From positions 372,001 through 436,000 of the forward strand of contig NZ_JAIUDQ010000001.1 in NCBI RefSeq assembly GCF_020164435.1: 64,000 nucleotides of DNA. Direction: 5' to 3'. Numbering within the stretch: the stretch's first letter is position 1; every line of letters begins with the position of its first letter. A program made the position numbers and the translations under genes. This DNA is from Phyllobacterium lublinensis (GTDB lineage Bacteria > Pseudomonadota > Alphaproteobacteria > Rhizobiales > Rhizobiaceae). This document shows, in pieces, positions 9,382 through 18,544 of this stretch. The notes beneath the pieces are model-generated. The model did not search any database, was not told the DNA's origin, and saw only the letters and a list, made by a program, of their open reading frames with translations.

Positions 9382-9543
9382 GCGGATTGGTTCGCGTCAC
9401 CACAGCATTTTTTCACGTCGTGGTTGAAATTCTTGGGCCAGATTCGCCGAATCTTGAGTCAAATACGTCAAAAGTCCGCTGGAAAATTGCGTGATCCTTC
9501 AGAAATGATCCGGATCCCCCAATATTTGCGCCAAGACCGACAG

Positions 9544-9903
9544 TCAGTCCGCGGCGAGGGTCTTCCTGACCTTGGCAGGCGCCTTGGCATGCCAGGCCAG
9601 TTTGATGCGATGGGCAAGCTCAGCATCGGAAATGGCGTCGAGGTGTATCAGGATGTAGGGCCACCCCTTGTAATGGTCGGTCTCGAAATAGATGTTCGGG
9701 ACATTGTCCATCAGCAGCGGTTTTTCCTCGAGCGGGCAGTAGATTGCAAATGTGTCCTTGTCCTTCAACCGGCCGATGAAGGATGTCTTCACTTTCAACG
9801 ACGGCGTGCCGTGGGTCGTACTGCGTACCAGTTCAGGCAGATTGAGCGCATCGGCGATCCTCCAGATGCGTTCGAAGGCGTCGTCGTGTGTATCGGTGGT
9901 CAT
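9544..9903 (-). CDS. MmcQ/YjbR family protein
   Basis: 119 residues matching the MmcQ/YjbR fold: TTHGTPSLKVKTSFIGRLKD, then YFETDHYKGWPYILIHL, ending in the WHAKAPAKVRKTLA motif. The family is DNA-binding-like with no clear role. The start ATG overlaps the stop of the cyclopropane synthase gene (ATGA), so the two are translated together; a longer in-frame reading into that gene is rejected. Confidence 0.8.
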   Translation of the reverse strand: MTTDTHDDAFERIWRIADALNLPELVRSTTHGTPSLKVKTSFIGRLKDKDTFAIYCPLEEKPLLMDNVPNIYFETDHYKGWPYILIHLDAISDAELAHRIKLAWHAKAPAKVRKTLAAD

Positions 9904-11162
9904 GACTTGTAGAACACCTGGCGGACGTCGATGTATTCGGACCGGAAGCCTGCCTCGCAATAGAAGAGGTAGAACTCCCACAGCTTCTTGAAGCGGCCAT
10001 CGAAGCCGAGGTGCCGCAGCCGGTCCCACGAACCCCAGAAGCGCTGGCGCCATTCGGCGAGAGTGCGGGCGTAATCCTGCGGAAAGACGTTTTCGCGATA
10101 GATGCGGAGGCCGAAATCCTTGCCGAGGCTCTTCAGCTTCTCCGGTGTCGGCAGCATGCCGCCGGGAAAAACATACCGCTGGATGAAATCCGGTCGCCTG
10201 CGATAGCGATCGAAGGATTTGTCGTTGATGGTGATGATCTGCATGCCGGCGCTACCGCCCGGATTGAGACAGTCCTTCACCTTGCCGAAAAAGACCGGCC
10301 AATACTTCTCGCCAACGGCCTCGAACATTTCGATCGAGGCGATGTGATCGTATTTGCCGGTTTCATCGCGATAGTCCTGAAACTTGATCTCGACCTTGTC
10401 GGAAAGGCCGGCCTTTTGCATGCGCTGGGTTGCGTAGTCATATTGCTCGCGGCTGATGGTAAGCCCGGTGACATGGGCGCCAACCTCACGCGCTGCATAT
10501 TCGGCAAAGCCGCCCCAGCCGCAGCCAATCTCCAAGACCTTGCTGCCGGCCGTAATGCCGATATTGCGCGCGAGGGAGCGGTATTTTGCCGTCTGCGCGC
10601 TTTCGAGATCATTGGCACCATCGCCGAACAGAGCCGAGGAATAGGTCATCGTCGGATCGAGCCATTCGCGGTAGAACGCATTCCCGAGATCATAGTGCGC
10701 GGAGATGTTCTTTCGCGAACGGGTTCGCGTATTTTCGTTCAGCCAGTGGCGCATCCGCTGCACGGTGTTGATGACCCAGTTGGAGCCCCCGGCCAAATCT
10801 TCGCCGACCTGCTCGTTTACGACAAAAAGCTCAAGGAACGTTGCAACATCGGGGCTGTCCCAGTCACCGTCCATGTAGGATTCGGCAACGCCGATCGTTC
10901 CTCCCGCAAATGCGCGCCGGGGCAGGTTCCAGTTGTGCAGGACAAGCGCGGCGTCCGGGCCGGTTTGCTTGCCACCCACTTTGAAGACCTTCCTGTCGGG
11001 CGTCGTGATGGTCAGGGTACCGCGGGGCAGGTGAGCCGCGGCGCGCAAGGCAGTCTGGGCCTTGAGCGGGAGGCCCTTCAGCACTTCGCCGACATTCTCG
11101 GGCGTCAGCCATTTGAACTGCGCCGGCGTTTCGGAAGATGTGGAGTCTGCCCGGTTCGTCAT
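9900..11162 (-). CDS. cfa: Cyclopropane-fatty-acyl-phospholipid synthase family methyltransferase
   Basis: 420 residues. The central SAM site is VLEIGCGWGGFAEYAA. Family markers are the ISAHYDLGNAFYREWLDP-type segment, TGLTISREQY, ASIEMFEAVGE, and QRYVFPGGMLP. The N-terminal domain is the usual lipid-binding region. It adds methylene bridges to membrane phospholipid acyl chains, linked to stationary-phase and acid survival. It heads a two-gene unit with the MmcQ/YjbR gene. A long opposite-strand frame covering it is a codon-bias shadow. Confidence 0.92.
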   Translation of the reverse strand: MTNRADSTSSETPAQFKWLTPENVGEVLKGLPLKAQTALRAAAHLPRGTLTITTPDRKVFKVGGKQTGPDAALVLHNWNLPRRAFAGGTIGVAESYMDGDWDSPDVATFLELFVVNEQVGEDLAGGSNWVINTVQRMRHWLNENTRTRSRKNISAHYDLGNAFYREWLDPTMTYSSALFGDGANDLESAQTAKYRSLARNIGITAGSKVLEIGCGWGGFAEYAAREVGAHVTGLTISREQYDYATQRMQKAGLSDKVEIKFQDYRDETGKYDHIASIEMFEAVGEKYWPVFFGKVKDCLNPGGSAGMQIITINDKSFDRYRRRPDFIQRYVFPGGMLPTPEKLKSLGKDFGLRIYRENVFPQDYARTLAEWRQRFWGSWDRLRHLGFDGRFKKLWEFYLFYCEAGFRSEYIDVRQVFYKS

Positions 11163-11676
11163 GTGCTCGATCTTTCAATCTGTCGGCTCAATATTTGCCG
11201 CCAAAAGACAAATGTTCAAGATGGATTCAATCATAGGCTGTGTACGGCCTGCATCCCACACCGCAATTGTGGTCAAGTAAACATGCGGATTGAACAAACA
11301 TTGTTTTCATACGCGACGAGCCGTACCTGCAATCTTGAATATTAACCTCGCTGGACACTTTGCGTAGAGTGGCATTGGGTGGACGTGAGAGCTGTCGGGC
11401 GAATTGAAATTGTATTCTCAGCGGTCTCGAACCGTCGTCGAGCCTGCCTTGACGAGTTGGCACCAACTCAGAACCGCTGGTTGTAAACAAGTGCAAGACG
11501 ATTGATATATTCGGCGAAACATAGACGAAAGTATAATGTAGATTGCGCGCATTAGTTGTTATGTGACCAATAAGTGACAGAGGATGGATAAGTTATAACT
11601 CTGAACGTTGTTTGCTATTTTTTAGTATAGGAAGGTCTTGACCTTGGTCGCGATCTGAAGGCATTGTAACTGCAGC
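11163..11676. other. Intergenic region, AT-rich, between divergent cfa and pilus operon
   Basis: No convincing gene is present. The right half (about 11490-11640) is clearly AT-richer than its surroundings and is the likely promoter region of the pilus operon. TTGACC at 11638 and TAGTAT at 11623 are weak promoter-like boxes only. Confidence 0.5.
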
Positions 11677-11701
11677 CTCCCAATTTATTGGGGGTTTTTT
11701 T
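11677..11701 (+). terminator. Terminator-like hairpin just upstream of the pilin gene
   Basis: CTCCCAA and TTGGGGG form a 7-bp stem with a 4-nt loop, followed by seven T residues, ending 30 bp before the pilin ATG. The upstream gene is divergent, so this hairpin can only act on RNA begun inside the intergenic region. It is therefore a candidate attenuator or the end of a small leader RNA. Confidence 0.65.
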
Positions 11702-11730
11702 ATGTAGGCAATTTTTCAAGGACGTTTTTC

Positions 11731-12267
11731 ATGAGATCCAATTTTTCCATGCGCATCGCCTGCGCTGCAGTGATTGCGGCTTCATTCGGGTTCGGCGGTT
11801 CTGCGTTTGCAGCTTCCAAGACCGGTACGCTCAACGTCAAGCTGACGATCGAATCCGGCTGCAGCGTCTTTACCGATAATGCCAATGGTACGCTGAATTT
11901 CGGTACCTGGACCACTTTGAGCGACCCTATCGAGCAATCGACGACGTTCAATGTGTCGTGCAGTGATGCCACCAAGACATTTGACGTAGGACTTGATGGT
12001 GGCTTGAATGGCACTGTTGCTGCTCGCAAGCTGGCTCTCGTAGGCGGCACCGGCTCGCAAACGATAAACTACAATCTTTTTACCGACGGTTCCTACACCA
12101 AGGTTTGGGGCGTTACTACAGGGTCGGATACGGTCAGGAAGACGTCGACGACCGCGGGAAGCAACGTCGCTTTCACCGTCTATGGCAGGGTGCCAGCGGT
12201 GCCAAATTTTGTTCCGGCTGCCGGTCAATACTCTGACACCGTCAAGATCACAGTTACCACGAACTAA
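11731..12267 (+). CDS. Spore coat U (SCPU) domain pilin, Csu-type
   Basis: 178 residues. A Sec signal peptide ends at GSAFAA. The mature part is one SCPU domain: CSVFTDNANGTLNFGTW, the second-strand block STTFNVSCSD, YNLFTDGSYTKVWG, and the terminal YSDTVKITVTTN. This is the major subunit type of Csu-like archaic chaperone-usher pili used in abiotic adhesion and biofilm. First gene of a four-gene operon with chaperone, usher and tip protein. Confidence 0.9.
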   Translation: MRSNFSMRIACAAVIAASFGFGGSAFAASKTGTLNVKLTIESGCSVFTDNANGTLNFGTWTTLSDPIEQSTTFNVSCSDATKTFDVGLDGGLNGTVAARKLALVGGTGSQTINYNLFTDGSYTKVWGVTTGSDTVRKTSTTAGSNVAFTVYGRVPAVPNFVPAAGQYSDTVKITVTTN

Positions 12268-12294
12268 TCAATCCGCACAGTACAGGAGGACGTT

Positions 12295-13011
12295 ATGCGA
12301 TCCTTGTTATACGGCATGGGCCTTTTTGTCCTGTGCGCGTTGCAAACCAGTATTGCCGGGGCGTCCTCCCTGCAGATTTCACCTACCCGTCTGGACAAGG
12401 TGCTGCCGGAAGCGGCGGGCGTCATCACGCTCAGGAACGGGAACACACGGCCCGTCCAGATACAGGTGCGCGTGTTTCGCTGGAGTCAGGTCATGGGCAT
12501 CGAAAGGTTCGATCCGACCACCGATGTGGTTGCCAGTCCGCCGGTAGCAAAGGTTGGTGCCAACAATCAGTATGTTTTGCGGGTGGTACGTGTGAGCAAA
12601 AGGCCAGCTGCCACTGAAGAAAGCTACCGTGTCCTTGTCGATGAACTGCCGGATCCCACTCAGATGAAGGCAGGGAATGTCAATTTTACGGTCAGATTCT
12701 CCATGCCTGTGTTCTTCCGGGATGCGGCGACACCGCCGGCGCGGGTGAACTGGCGTATCCGGCGCGGCAATGGCGGCTATCTCCTGTCGGGGACCAATAC
12801 CGGCTCTACCAAGCTGCGTCTCAAAAGTGTCCAGCTTCTGCAAAATGGCAGGAACATCGCTATCAAGAACGACATTGCGGGCCATGTGATCGCCGGAGGA
12901 ACTGCACAGTTTCAGCTTGGCAGCGCAAAGGGGCTCGCTTCGGGTCCCGCCCTACTGAAACTGGAGACAGACAACGGGCCGCTGGAAGCCAATGTCGACG
13001 TCGGCAATTAA
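12295..13011 (+). CDS. Periplasmic pilus chaperone (CsuC-like)
   Basis: 238 residues. Signal peptide, then the Ig-like chaperone domain with SLQISPTRLDKVLPEAAGVITLRN-type start, QIQVRVFRWSQ, and ESYRVLVDELP (the conserved strand that caps subunits), followed by the second domain. Archaic-type chaperones carry pilin subunits through the periplasm by donor-strand complementation. A good Shine-Dalgarno (AGGAGG) is present. The 3' end overlaps the usher start by 20 bp. Confidence 0.9.
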   Translation: MRSLLYGMGLFVLCALQTSIAGASSLQISPTRLDKVLPEAAGVITLRNGNTRPVQIQVRVFRWSQVMGIERFDPTTDVVASPPVAKVGANNQYVLRVVRVSKRPAATEESYRVLVDELPDPTQMKAGNVNFTVRFSMPVFFRDAATPPARVNWRIRRGNGGYLLSGTNTGSTKLRLKSVQLLQNGRNIAIKNDIAGHVIAGGTAQFQLGSAKGLASGPALLKLETDNGPLEANVDVGN

Positions 13012-15424
13012 GCTTTTCGGGCTTGCGTCCTGTTTGCTGACCTGTCTGGCTGGCGCAGTGCACGGGCAGGACATGCCTGTCGATCCGATGGTTACGGACG
13101 TCACGGAGGCCGCAGGCCCGCAAGCGTTGCAGCTTGCTGTCTTCATCAACGATGCCAACACCGATTTTATCGGGGCATTCATGCAATTGCCGGATGGCAG
13201 TCTGACAGCCAAACCGGATGAACTGGAAGAGGTTGGTATCAAGCCGGTCAAGGCGGCGATCAGGCCGGACGGGTCGGTCCACCTCAATGATTTGCCCGGC
13301 ATCGAATATCGCGTCGTGCCGGAATTGCAGAGCATCTATGTGACGGCAACCGATGAAGCGCGCGTGCCGCGCAAGATCGATCTTGATGCCGACCGTAACG
13401 AACGGGAAGACCAGAAACCCACATCCAGCACTGGCGCGGTGTTGAACTATTCGCTTTACTCCAGTTCGAACGATCTGACCGATGAGGATGTCAAGCCGTT
13501 TCAGGGCATTTCCGGCGGTTTCGATGCGCGGTTCTTCAGCCCGCTTGGGACACTCAATCAGTCCTTCACCACCAATCTTTCCAACGGCGGGCTGCAAGGT
13601 TTCAAGCGCTTGAACACGACTTGGAATTATTCGGATTCGGAGCGGCTGATCACCTACAATGCCGGCGATTTCGTCAGCCGCAGCCTGCCCTGGACACGCT
13701 CGGTTTTTCTCGGCGGCATGCAGGTGGAACGCAATTTCTCGCTGTGCTCCGATCTGATGACGCTGCCCATGCCCGCGGTTTCGGGCACCGCGGCTGTGCC
13801 CTCAACCCTCGAAGTCTATTCGCAGAATGTGAAGACCTACAGTTCCGACATACCGGCCGGGCCGTTCGAACTCGCAAACCTGCCTGTCATAAGCGGGGCG
13901 GGCGAGGCGCAAGTCGTCATCCGCGACACACTTGGTCGCGAAACCAGGACCACATTGCCGTTCTACACGTCGAGCGAACAGCTCGCGAAGGGGCTCCTCG
14001 ACTTTTCGGCGGAGATCGGTTTCCCGCGCCGCAACTACGGCACCGAGTCCAATGATTATGCCAGTGACGTTTTCGGCAGCGCGACGATGCGCTACGGTCT
14101 GACCAACTGGCTGACCCTGGAAGGGCATGCGGAAGGCGGTGCCGATCTTGTCAATGGCGGCATTGGCGCTTCCTTCCCGCTAGGGCACTGGGGTGCCACA
14201 TCGCTTGCCGTCGCGGGCAGCCAGCACGATGGCGAGACGGGCGTGCTGCTCAATGGTTCGCTGGAACTGCGCCACGACAATTTTTCGCTTTATGGCCGCA
14301 TGCAGCGCAGCTTCGGCGATTATGACGACATTGCATCGGTGAGCGCCGACAACGAATTCGAACGCAATCAGTACTATCTGTATTATCCAGGGTCGCGGAC
14401 TTATTCAGCGCGCGTGCCGCGGTCCGTGGATCAGGTGAGCCTGAGCATGCCGGCACTGTTCGATCGTTCCAGCATCAACCTTTCGTTCACCCAGATCGAA
14501 ACGGATGACAGCGACAGAAGCCGAACCGCCAGTACATCTTTCAGCCAGTCGTTGTGGAAGAATGCTTCATTCTATGCAACCGCCTTCAAGGATCTCGACG
14601 ACAGCGATAATTTCGGCGTCTATGCCGGCCTCTCAATATCCTTTGACAATGACATCTATGGCTCGACCGGCGTGGACCAGAATGGCGGCGACATAGCCGG
14701 TTTTGCTGAAGTGTCGAAATCGGCAAGCCGCGAAGAAGGAAGCTATGGCTGGAACGTGCGAACCAGCGAAGGCAAGACCCCGAACCGGTCGGCTTCCGGC
14801 AATTATCGCGGCAAATATGCCCGCGTCGACGGCTGGGTCCAGCAATATGGCGATGCCGTGCGGGCCAGCGCTGCAGTGGATGGCGCGATTGCCGTCGCGG
14901 GAGGAGGCGTCTTTGCCACCAATCGCATCGACGATGCGTTTGCCGTTGTCGATGTCGGCACGCCCAATGTGGAAGTCAGGTTACGGAACAATGTGGTTGG
15001 ACGTACCAATGGCAGCGGCAAGCTGATTGTGCCGGACCTCGACTCCTGGAACCCCAGCGAGATTGATATCGATCCGCAAAATCTGCCTGTCGATGCTGCC
15101 GTGCGCGACACACGTGCCGTCGTGGTGCCGGCCAACAGCGGCGGGGTGGTCGTCGATTTCCACGTGAAGGACGGGGCCGCTGCGGCGCTGGTCGGGCTGA
15201 TCGATCGCAGCGGCAAGCCGCTCGATGCCGGGCTTGCCGGCCGCGTGGACGGATCCGACGCAACATTCGTCGTCGGCTATGATGGCCAGGCCTATATCGA
15301 GAATCTGTCGCGAAACAACGGTGTCACTGTGGAACTCGCCGACGGCCAGACCTGTCATGCGGCCTTTGCCTTTGCGCCGCAGCCAGGCACCCAGGTCACA
15401 ATAGGGAATGTGGTGTGCCGATGA
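12992..15424 (+). CDS. Outer-membrane fimbrial usher (CsuD-like)
   Basis: 810 residues, the usual length for archaic ushers. Signal peptide near residues 1-25, N-terminal subunit-chaperone binding domain, a long beta-barrel region (alternating aromatic strands such as SFTTNLSNGGLQGF, WNYSDSERLITYNAGDF), an inserted plug, and C-terminal domains ending in a two-cysteine segment (CHAAFAFAPQPGTQVTIGNVVC). It forms the secretion pore and assembles the fibre. Coupled to the chaperone (20-bp overlap) and to the tip gene (ATGA). Confidence 0.92.
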   Translation: MSTSAIKLFGLASCLLTCLAGAVHGQDMPVDPMVTDVTEAAGPQALQLAVFINDANTDFIGAFMQLPDGSLTAKPDELEEVGIKPVKAAIRPDGSVHLNDLPGIEYRVVPELQSIYVTATDEARVPRKIDLDADRNEREDQKPTSSTGAVLNYSLYSSSNDLTDEDVKPFQGISGGFDARFFSPLGTLNQSFTTNLSNGGLQGFKRLNTTWNYSDSERLITYNAGDFVSRSLPWTRSVFLGGMQVERNFSLCSDLMTLPMPAVSGTAAVPSTLEVYSQNVKTYSSDIPAGPFELANLPVISGAGEAQVVIRDTLGRETRTTLPFYTSSEQLAKGLLDFSAEIGFPRRNYGTESNDYASDVFGSATMRYGLTNWLTLEGHAEGGADLVNGGIGASFPLGHWGATSLAVAGSQHDGETGVLLNGSLELRHDNFSLYGRMQRSFGDYDDIASVSADNEFERNQYYLYYPGSRTYSARVPRSVDQVSLSMPALFDRSSINLSFTQIETDDSDRSRTASTSFSQSLWKNASFYATAFKDLDDSDNFGVYAGLSISFDNDIYGSTGVDQNGGDIAGFAEVSKSASREEGSYGWNVRTSEGKTPNRSASGNYRGKYARVDGWVQQYGDAVRASAAVDGAIAVAGGGVFATNRIDDAFAVVDVGTPNVEVRLRNNVVGRTNGSGKLIVPDLDSWNPSEIDIDPQNLPVDAAVRDTRAVVVPANSGGVVVDFHVKDGAAAALVGLIDRSGKPLDAGLAGRVDGSDATFVVGYDGQAYIENLSRNNGVTVELADGQTCHAAFAFAPQPGTQVTIGNVVCR

Positions 15425-16410
15425 GACGTATTCTGTTGCCGCTTATGTGTTTATTCGTTCTGTTTCTGGCATCGGATGAGGCATCGGCGGACACGAGATG
15501 CGTGTTCAGAATGTCCGACGGCGATTTCGATTTTGGAGCACTGGATCCGTTGGCAGCACGCCAGTTTGATCAAGCCGCGAAGATTAACGCCGAGTGCGTC
15601 ACAATGGTGCCGTTCAGCGTTCTGGGTTTGTTTACACAGCCGGTTCGCGCCTGCATGAAAATTGGGTCTGGCAGCGGCGGTGCGGATACCAACTGGCGTT
15701 ACATGGTCGGCCCAAACGGCAAAAAAATCAGATATCAGCTTTATGGATCGCCCAAGCATGTCGATCCTTACGAAGTAGGTAACTATGTCGGCAACAACTT
15801 TAGCCTAGCGTTCAGAATCTTATCCCTGTTCGAATGGGTGCCTAGCAGCACAAGCTTCGATATTCATGGTTGGATACCCGATCAAGCGGGTCTTGAGGAG
15901 GGGTACTACATCGATATGGTCCAAGCGGAGCTGATTTATACTGAGGTGTCAATATTTACTGCGTCGGGCTGTAACCTGAACGGTGCGAAATCGGCAAAAG
16001 TAACTTTTCCTGTCCGTGTCCAGGTTAAGCCATATTGTGCCTTGGAGGTCAGCCAGCATATCGACTTTGGCACGTGGCAGGATCTTGACCAGCCCCGCGA
16101 CCAGGAGGGGCGGGTGAAGGTGAACTGCGACACGAAAACGCCCTATTCGCTCAAGCTCGGATGGGGCGATCAGGGTGAGGCAGGCAAGAGCCGGAACATG
16201 ATCAGCGGCAAGGAAAAGATCAGCTACAATCTCTTCCGGGACAGGCAGCGAACGCAGCTTTGGGGCGATCAGGCCGGCAACATGCTGGCAAATCGGACGG
16301 GAACGGGCTCGCCAGTCGAAATACCGGTCTATGCACGCGTGCCGAAACAGCCGACGCCGTCCTCGGGCACCTATATGGATCATGTGGTCGTGACGCTGGA
16401 ATATCAGTGA
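15421..16410 (+). CDS. SCPU-domain tip adhesin (CsuE-like)
   Basis: 329 residues with a signal peptide ending about SADT. Two SCPU-like domains are visible: a divergent N-terminal one (CVFRMSDGDFDFGALDPLA) and a canonical C-terminal one (CALEVSQHIDFGTWQDL, ISYNLFRDRQRTQLWGD, TYMDHVVVTLEYQ). A two-domain layout fits CsuE-type tip adhesins, whose N-terminal half makes hydrophobic contact with surfaces. The start overlaps the usher stop by ATGA. The N-terminal half is AT-richer and less conserved, as expected for an adhesin. Confidence 0.87.
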   Translation: MRRILLPLMCLFVLFLASDEASADTRCVFRMSDGDFDFGALDPLAARQFDQAAKINAECVTMVPFSVLGLFTQPVRACMKIGSGSGGADTNWRYMVGPNGKKIRYQLYGSPKHVDPYEVGNYVGNNFSLAFRILSLFEWVPSSTSFDIHGWIPDQAGLEEGYYIDMVQAELIYTEVSIFTASGCNLNGAKSAKVTFPVRVQVKPYCALEVSQHIDFGTWQDLDQPRDQEGRVKVNCDTKTPYSLKLGWGDQGEAGKSRNMISGKEKISYNLFRDRQRTQLWGDQAGNMLANRTGTGSPVEIPVYARVPKQPTPSSGTYMDHVVVTLEYQ

Positions 16411-16432
16411 CGCATGACCTTCGGCCCCGGTG

Positions 16433-17674
16433 TCAGCCGGCGACGACGCGGTTCTTGCCGGTCCGCTTGGCGCGGTAGAGCCGCTCGTCGGCCCGCGCGA
16501 ACAACTGCTCGAAACTGTCGCCATCGCCGGGATAGTTGGCGATGCCGATGCTGACCGTAACACGCTGGACGTTCTGGTGCGGCGATGCCTCGACGGCGAC
16601 GCGCAGGCGGTCGGCGAGGGCTGTTGAACCATCCGCCGACAGGCCCTGGCAAAGGCCGATGAATTCCTCGCCGCCATAGCGGTAGAAATGATCGCCCACG
16701 CGCATATGCGTCATCATCTTGCGGGCGGCCGACTGCAGCACCGAGTCGCCGGTCTGATGACCATAGGTGTCATTGATGCTCTTGAAATCATCAAGATCGA
16801 TGGCGATCAGGCTGAAGGTCGTGCCTTCCTTCCTTGCACGCGCAAACAGTTGCGGCCCGTCCGTGTCGAGGCTGCGCCGGTCGAGGACGCCGGTCAGGCT
16901 GTCACGGCCGGATTCCTCAAGCAGCCGTTCATAGCGCTCGCGGTAGGTCAATGTCTCGAACACGCCACGGACACTCAGCGCGCGCCCGCCGGTCGACTGC
17001 TGGTCGAACCGCAAATAGGCTTCGATCATGAAACTGTAGACGAAAGCCGCGGCGATCTTGGCGACCCAGCCGCCAATCAGGGCGGACATCGGCGTATCGC
17101 TGACCACGCGCAGTGCCGCGAAAAAGCCGATCTGATCGAACGTGAGCGTGAGGGCCGAGGCTACGAAAATGCGGATGATCCTGCATCTGGCGAGAAAACG
17201 GCCAAGCTTCTCGTAAAGGAGGATGACCGCAATGGAATCGATGAAGAGCAGGATTGTGCCCCAGATCATCAGCGAGCCCATCTCGTCGACGAATTGCATG
17301 TCGGGCTGGCGGCCCGGCATGGCCTGGACCGTTTCGTGGTTGCGGGCGATCATGATGAGGGCGACAAGCAGGAAATTGCCGATGAGGAGGCCGTAGATCG
17401 GCTGGCGCACGACCAGAGCATCCTCCTTGATGTAGAGCAAAAGGATCATCATGAGCTTGCCGCTGAACAGGACGGTCGAGCCCGGCGATATGATGCCGAA
17501 GGGCAGCTGGATGTAGAAAACCGCTGCCAGATAGGTCTCAAGGAAGTGCATGACGCCGAGGGCGCAAACGAAGATGCCGAGGCCGTAGCGATTGCGTCCG
17601 TGCAAAAGGGCCGCCATGACCCCGAAATAGACGACAGCTTCCGATAGCAGAAGTATTATATTGGACGTGATCAT
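16433..17674 (-). CDS. Membrane-bound GGDEF diguanylate cyclase
   Basis: About 413 residues. Six or seven N-terminal membrane segments precede a GGDEF domain with an intact GGEEF active site, the DDFKSINDTYGHQTGDSVL metal and substrate segment, and DSLTGVLDRRSL at its start. No clear RXXD inhibitory site stands out. It should make c-di-GMP from GTP. The ATG at 17674 is preferred over a far-upstream TTG that lies inside a terminator hairpin. It converges on the pilus operon with a 22-bp gap; a role in attachment control is plausible but inferred. Confidence 0.85.
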   Translation of the reverse strand: MITSNIILLLSEAVVYFGVMAALLHGRNRYGLGIFVCALGVMHFLETYLAAVFYIQLPFGIISPGSTVLFSGKLMMILLLYIKEDALVVRQPIYGLLIGNFLLVALIMIARNHETVQAMPGRQPDMQFVDEMGSLMIWGTILLFIDSIAVILLYEKLGRFLARCRIIRIFVASALTLTFDQIGFFAALRVVSDTPMSALIGGWVAKIAAAFVYSFMIEAYLRFDQQSTGGRALSVRGVFETLTYRERYERLLEESGRDSLTGVLDRRSLDTDGPQLFARARKEGTTFSLIAIDLDDFKSINDTYGHQTGDSVLQSAARKMMTHMRVGDHFYRYGGEEFIGLCQGLSADGSTALADRLRVAVEASPHQNVQRVTVSIGIANYPGDGDSFEQLFARADERLYRAKRTGKNRVVAG

Positions 17675-17785
17675 CGACACTTTTACGTATGAAACAGACG
17701 TCTGCAATATCATCGAATTGCTAACGCCCAGTATCGATTTGCGACAAGATGGAGCGTTGACGATAAAACTGGCCGGAAAAAGCAA

Positions 17786-17808
17786 AAGGCCGGGAGCTAC
17801 CCGACCTT
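17786..17808 (-). terminator. Terminator for leftward transcription from the lipoprotein gene
   Basis: Stem AAGGTCGGG/CCCGGCCTT with one mismatch and a 5-nt loop, followed on the minus strand by TTTTGCTTTTT. Confidence 0.65.
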
Positions 17809-18046
17809 CCTAAGCTTACCTCGACATCAGTGCCAGTACATCCGTGGTCAAAAATGGAAATAAGCTATTCGCTATGTTTCATCATTAGCCTGACATTGCG
17901 ACAGATTGATGACGCTCTGTAAAACAGTTGGAAGCGCGTACGCCGTACAAATCGCGCTTGAGAACAGGGTGAACGATCATGGTAAAAACAGGGTTAACAG
18001 GATCGGGTTCATTTGAGGAAATCAAACCAGGTTGCGCCGGGGCATA

Positions 18047-18460
18047 TCAGGCCGGTCCCAGCATCGTGTCCTGATTGGTCCTTCCGCCGATGCACTGATA
18101 GCGGACTTCATAGCGGGGATCCATGATGGCCGTCACGTCCTGAGCGGTGCAATTGCGTCCCGTACTGCGCAAAAACTGTTCGGCGGCATCCCGGTACACC
18201 ACCGGAGGCGTTGCCACGATGCTGTTGGCCACGCCCATTCCCAGATTCTTGACGAAGCCTTCGGTGGCAACGGCGGCACCCGGTCCGATCATCAGCCGAC
18301 CACGCGATGGATTGTCGATGATCTCGAAGGTCTGTCCGTTTGCGGCCTTGAACTGTTGCTGCGGATAGCCGCCATAGTTCGTTTTTGCATAGTCGATGCC
18401 GGCGCACCCGCTGAAGGCCAGAATCAGAAGGGGGGCTGCCAGCCGCGTAGACAGTTTCAT
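18047..18460 (-). CDS. Putative lipoprotein, unknown function
   Basis: 137 residues with a signal peptide and lipobox AFSGC. The mature part contains FEIIDNPSRGRLMIGP and two further cysteines (NCTAQD, RYQC). The ATG at 18460 has GGAGTG just upstream. This type of small lipoprotein is common in Rhizobiales genomes; I know of no function. Confidence 0.75.
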   Translation of the reverse strand: MKLSTRLAAPLLILAFSGCAGIDYAKTNYGGYPQQQFKAANGQTFEIIDNPSRGRLMIGPGAAVATEGFVKNLGMGVANSIVATPPVVYRDAAEQFLRSTGRNCTAQDVTAIMDPRYEVRYQCIGGRTNQDTMLGPA

Positions 18461-18544
18461 ATTCACTCCGTTCGTGACCCGTTCTTCGGGCAAGATGTGC
18501 AATCAACGGTCGATCACGTGGATGGTTCCGCTTGATCCTGGGTC

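Noticed and set aside
10011..11345. 444-codon plus-strand frame
   Set aside because: It is antisense to the cyclopropane synthase, which has all expected motifs; the frame reflects GC-biased codons.
16688..17647. 319-codon plus-strand frame
   Set aside because: It is antisense to the diguanylate cyclase with an intact GGEEF site.
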